From positions 63,120,333-63,184,332 of the forward strand of contig NC_079312.1 of assembly GCF_029931775.1 (NCBI RefSeq): a stretch of DNA of 64,000 nt, given 5' to 3'. This document shows, one piece after another, positions 60,485-64,000 of this stretch (the stretch's first letter is position 1; every line of letters begins with the position of its first letter). The notes under the pieces are model-generated. The model did not search any database. It was given only the letters and a program-made list of their open reading frames with translations, and was not told where the DNA came from. The position numbers were made by a program, and so were the translations under genes. The stretch is from Euleptes europaea. Lineage: Eukaryota; Chordata; Lepidosauria; Squamata; Sphaerodactylidae.

Positions 60485-60692
60485 AGGGTTGCCAGGGCCC
60501 TCTTCGCCACTGGCGGAAGGTTTTGGGGTGGAGGCTGAGGAGGGCGTGGTTTGGGGAGGGGAGGGACTTCAGTACCATAGAGTCCAATGGCCAAAGCGGC
60601 CATTTTCTCCAGGGGAACTGATCTCTATTGGCTGGAGATCTGTTGTAATAGCGGGAGATCTCCAGCTACTACCTGGAGGTTGGCAACCCTAT
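60485..60692 (+). mobile_element. hAT-like MITE, copy 7
   Basis: 208 bp with a perfect 8-bp target duplication ttaaaagt at 60477-60484 and 60693-60700. This copy, with copy 8, fixes the element ends as AGGG...CCCTAT. Confidence 0.92.
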
Positions 60693-61888
60693 TTAAAAGT
60701 CATTTTTTTAAAAAGCCACATATGTTAGAACTTCCTGAAAGGGAGGTGCATTTGTCTTTCTCTATATCTTTCCTTTTCAGGAAAGTTTATGATAGGTATG
60801 GGGCAATCTCTAGTCCCACTGCTTTTCTGTGAAGTGGTATCTTTGCCATCTTCCCAGCCACCAATATATCTTGAGTATAAGGACACTGTGACCCAACAGA
60901 GTGCTCTACTTCCTGAAGCAGAGCTCTCCTGTTCTAACCTGCTGAGAGACAAGGCTTCCTCCAACGGCAGAAGTGAGTCTTGTCTACTGAGTCACAGTCC
61001 ATCTTGCCCTCTGGGTAGTACAGACATGGCTTCAAGAGCAGCTGACCAAGCTAGCTGTTCACTTCCTCCCTATGACTGCACACAACAATGTCATTCCCTA
61101 CAATTTACAAGGTGGGGAGTGGGCATTGCTACAGGCATTGACAGTAGTGGGCTCTGGGTGGCTGCCTCCTTTTGCCCATTGAATAAAGCATCTCCGTAAC
61201 CAGGTCAGCTCAGCATAGTTTTGACTGCCTCTTCATTCATTTCCTGTTCTATCTCACCAATGGCAGTGTCCTGATTTCTACTTGTCAAGATTCAAAAGTC
61301 CTTGGGTGTTCAGAAGGTTCCATTTGTATGACGTTTAGCATCTACATAAAAACACAGGGCGGATGTGAATTGATGTGTCATGAGTATGATGACTGATACC
61401 TATCCGTCTAGTACATTTTTAACCTGCCCTCCCTTCAAAGAGCTCAGGGCGATACTCGTCATGGTATCAGATCACCTTGATCTGCAGACACAAGGACTTC
61501 CTATATCCCCTTTCTTCCTGTAGTTCTTTTAAACTCTGAAATAGTGATATGAGTTTGAAGCCTGCAGTAAAGAAGGAGAAAGGGTTCATGGGGGGTTCCT
61601 CTTCCATCAGCAGAGCTCTGCAGATAGTAAAGACAGGACAAGGGATACCATCCTGTTCCTTCTCCTCACTACAGATTTCCAACCCACATGGCTATTACTC
61701 TATGAGGGTCCTACAACCCCAGAAATAAACTCACTTGCTTTGAGGGAGGGAACATGGACAAGATTTGTGACCATCAGCACCTTCTGCTGACATATTGTAG
61801 GATCCAGCCCAGTGTTCTCCCTTCCCCATTTTGCCTTCACTGAGTTAGATGAAGTTGAAACAGAGAATGATTTGCCCAAGGCCATCCA

Positions 61889-62016
61889 AATCTAGAGAGG
61901 TGGTGGACACTCTAGGCCAGCATCCAATGAGCTTCATGGCAGATCAGGGATACCCAACTCTATATCTCCTTTCCAACAAAATCTAGAGAGGTAGTGGCCA
62001 CTCTAGGCCAGCATCA
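61889..62016 (+). repeat. Short direct duplication, 91-base spacing
   Basis: ATCTAGAGAGGTGGTGGACA-CTCTAGGCCAGCATC (61890 on) recurs as ATCTAGAGAGGTAGTGGCCA-CTCTAGGCCAGCATC (61981 on), with two mismatches over 35 bases. It lies just upstream of MITE copy 8. Confidence 0.75.
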
Positions 62017-62041
62017 GGAGTCAATAAAAGTCTGGATGAGT

Positions 62042-62250
62042 AGGGTTGCCAGGTCCCTCTTTGCCACTGGCGGAAGGTTTTTGGGGTGGAGCCTAAGGAG
62101 GGCAGGGTTTGGGGAGGGGAGGGACTTCAATGCCATAGAGTCCAATTGCCAAAGCACCCATTTTTTCCAGGTGAACTGATCTCTATTGGCTGGAGATCAG
62201 TTGTAATAGCAGGAGATCTCCTGCCACCACCTGGAGGTTGGCAACCCTAT
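62042..62250 (+). mobile_element. hAT-like MITE, copy 8
   Basis: 209 bp with a perfect 8-bp target duplication ggatgagt at 62034-62041 and 62251-62258. Young subfamily. Confidence 0.92.
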
Positions 62251-62299
62251 GGATGAGTGATGAGGGCAAACCAGCTGAAACCATAGTGTTCCTGGTGAT

Positions 62300-62915
62300 T
62301 CCTAGAGAATCATAGACTCATACAGTTGGAAGGGACCACCAGGGTCATCTAGTCCAACCCTCTGCACAATGCAGGAAATTCACAACTACCTCCCTCCACA
62401 CACACACACCCAGTGACCCCTACTCCATGCCCAGAAGATGGCCAAGATGCCCTCCCTCTCATCGTCTGCTTAAGGTCATAGAATCAGCATTGCTGACAGA
62501 TGGCCATCTAGCCTCTGCTTAAAAACCTCCAGGGAAGGAGCACTTACCACCTCCCAAGGAAGTCTGTTCCACTGAGGAACCGCTCTGTTAGAAAATTCTT
62601 CCTAATGTCTAGACAGAAACTCTTTTGATCTAATTTCAACCCATTGATTCTGGTCCAACCTTCTGGGGCAACAGAAAACAACTTGCCACCATCCTCTATA
62701 TGACAGCCCTTCAAGTTCTTGAAGATGGTTATCATATCCCCTCTCAGTCTTCTCCTCTTCAGGCTAAACATACCTAGCTCCTTCAACCTTTCCTCATAGG
62801 ACTTGGTCTCCAGACCCCTCACCATCTTTGTTGCCCTCCTCTGGACACGTTCCAGCTTGTCTACATCCTTCTTAAATTGAGGAGCCCAAAACAACACAAT
62901 ACTCTAGGTGAGGTC
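62300..62915 (-). mobile_element. CR1 LINE, 3' part
   Basis: The - strand open frame 62897-62544 reads FWAPQFKKDVDKLERVQRRA, TKMVRGLETKSYEERLKELG, MFSLKRRRLRGDMI and so on, the C-terminal part of CR1 ORF2. It is followed by the 3' tail (AGTTGGAAGGGACCACCAGG on +). This is the best preserved CR1 in the window, 5' truncated as usual for the family. Confidence 0.9.
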
Positions 62916-62939
62916 TAACCAGAGCAGAGTAAAGTGATG

Positions 62940-63815
62940 CCCATCCAGACAAGACAGAAATGCTGTAGATTAGGAGTAAAGCACAGACTCAGGAATAAGT
63001 GTCAAACTTGTCCTGGATGGTGCCTTTGAAAAAGTAGGTTCACAGCTTGAGGGTGCTGAATTATCACTGTCCTTGGATAAGCAGATGATAGAAGTAAACA
63101 TGAATGCATTTTACCAGCTTCAGACAGTTTGTCAATTACAAACATTCCTGGAGAAAGAGGATCTGAGCACAATCATTCAAGCTTTGGTAACATTCATATT
63201 GGACTACTGTTCTACAGTGTATGTGCCCTTAAACATAATGTGGAAACATCATTTGGTATAAAATATGCTGGCCAGGATATTAACATGTTTCCACTGATAT
63301 TACAATAGCTGTTTCAGGGTTAAAATAAAGATACATGTGTTGACCTTTAAAGCCCTCAACAGTTTGGGTCCTAGGTCACTGAATGACCATCTCCATCCAC
63401 ATCTACCTGCCTGGGATTTGTGATCCACCAATGAGCTCCTACTGTGGAAGCCAAACCTGCTGGACAATCATGGTAGGACTTATTCAGAAGTAGTACCACC
63501 ACCACCCCGCCCACCCAAGCTAGAACTCTCTCCCTTTCCTGTTCATCTTCCAGATAAATCTAAACACTCATCTTTCCAGGTTAACTGAGGTTTTAATGCA
63601 CTGTCAGAGTTTTTAGAGGTTTTTGAAATGGCTGAATCTTATTACTGTAATTTTACTGCCTACGATAATATTTTCTGCACTTAGTATCATGTACTAGAGT
63701 ATTAATTTTTATTCTGTTTTATGAGCTATTTTATTGAAATAGTATTTTAGTCTCATTCATATTGTAAGCCACACAAGATACAGATAGAAATCAACTAGCT
63801 AAATAAATAAAAGTC
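62940..63815 (+). mobile_element. L2-like LINE, 3' end
   Basis: Pieces read FLEKEDLSTIIQALVTFILD, YCSTVYVPL, then TFKALNSLGPRSLN-like and LELSPFPVHLPDKSKHSSFQ-like blocks, typical of the last part of L2-type ORF2. A 3' stretch ends in AGCTAAATAAATAAA. Confidence 0.75.
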
Positions 63816-64000
63816 GGGCCTGGTTCTTTTGGAAGCAAATTGGTCTGCCATGACTCACAGTCACTTTTGTGTCCAGTCTTCTTACCACTGTAGATAATGA
63901 TGACTGGGGGGAAATGATGCATTAAGTCCTGAACCTTGTAGACAGCATGTTCTTGCCCATCTAATTTATATGAAAGCGCTAGTTACTAATTGTTGTACTA

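Noticed and set aside
1-64000. CRISPR arrays, operons, bacterial-type systems
   Set aside because: The sequence is vertebrate nuclear DNA with spliced genes and reptile repeats; no regularly spaced direct repeats of that kind were seen.

Overview
The window is a gene-poor, intron-rich stretch of a vertebrate nuclear genome. The interspersed repeats point to a squamate reptile (lizard, possibly a gecko): CR1-type and RTE/BovB-type LINEs, a 5S-rRNA-derived SINE, tRNA-derived SINEs and a dense hAT-like MITE. The species call is inference; no database was consulted.

Two protein-coding genes are supported, in tail-to-tail orientation. (1) Transketolase, TKT, on the + strand: exons 2-14 lie between 11426 and 36812. 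They join in frame into 591 codons that keep every thiamine-diphosphate and substrate residue I could locate. Exon 1 (about 36 residues, ending at the first Gly of a split codon) is not seen and probably lies left of the window, so bases 1-11425 are mostly or wholly intron 1. An AATAAA follows the stop by about 120 bases. (2) A small two-pass membrane protein on the - strand, which I identify as TMEM40: eight coding exons between 52015 and 42856 (177 codons plus stop), with a possible 5' exon at 56155-56213. All of its coding junctions are phase 1.

Almost everything else is transposon-derived. The most informative family is a ~205 bp non-autonomous element with termini AGGGTTGCCA...TGGCAACCCTAT and 8-bp target-site duplications. 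Eight copies are present, all in the same orientation. Two other fold-back DNA element families occur: one at 10021-10277 and one with copies at 5.4, 43.4 and 56.8 kb. There are four 5S-derived SINEs, several tRNA-derived SINEs, LINE fragments of at least three types (including a ~1.8 kb reverse-transcriptase copy inside a TKT intron) and a broken DIRS-like fossil in TKT intron 3.

Layout: 1-11425, TKT intron 1 with old LINE pieces; 11426-36812, TKT; 36813-42855, intergenic; 42856-52015, TMEM40 coding region with a CpG-richer island in one intron; 52024-56213, 5' part of TMEM40; 56214-64000, repeats with no recognised exon. No CRISPR, operon or true RNA gene was seen. I found no clear unknown 'system'. 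The best candidates for new description are the hAT-like MITE family, the TKT-TMEM40 adjacency and the symmetric exon structure of TMEM40.
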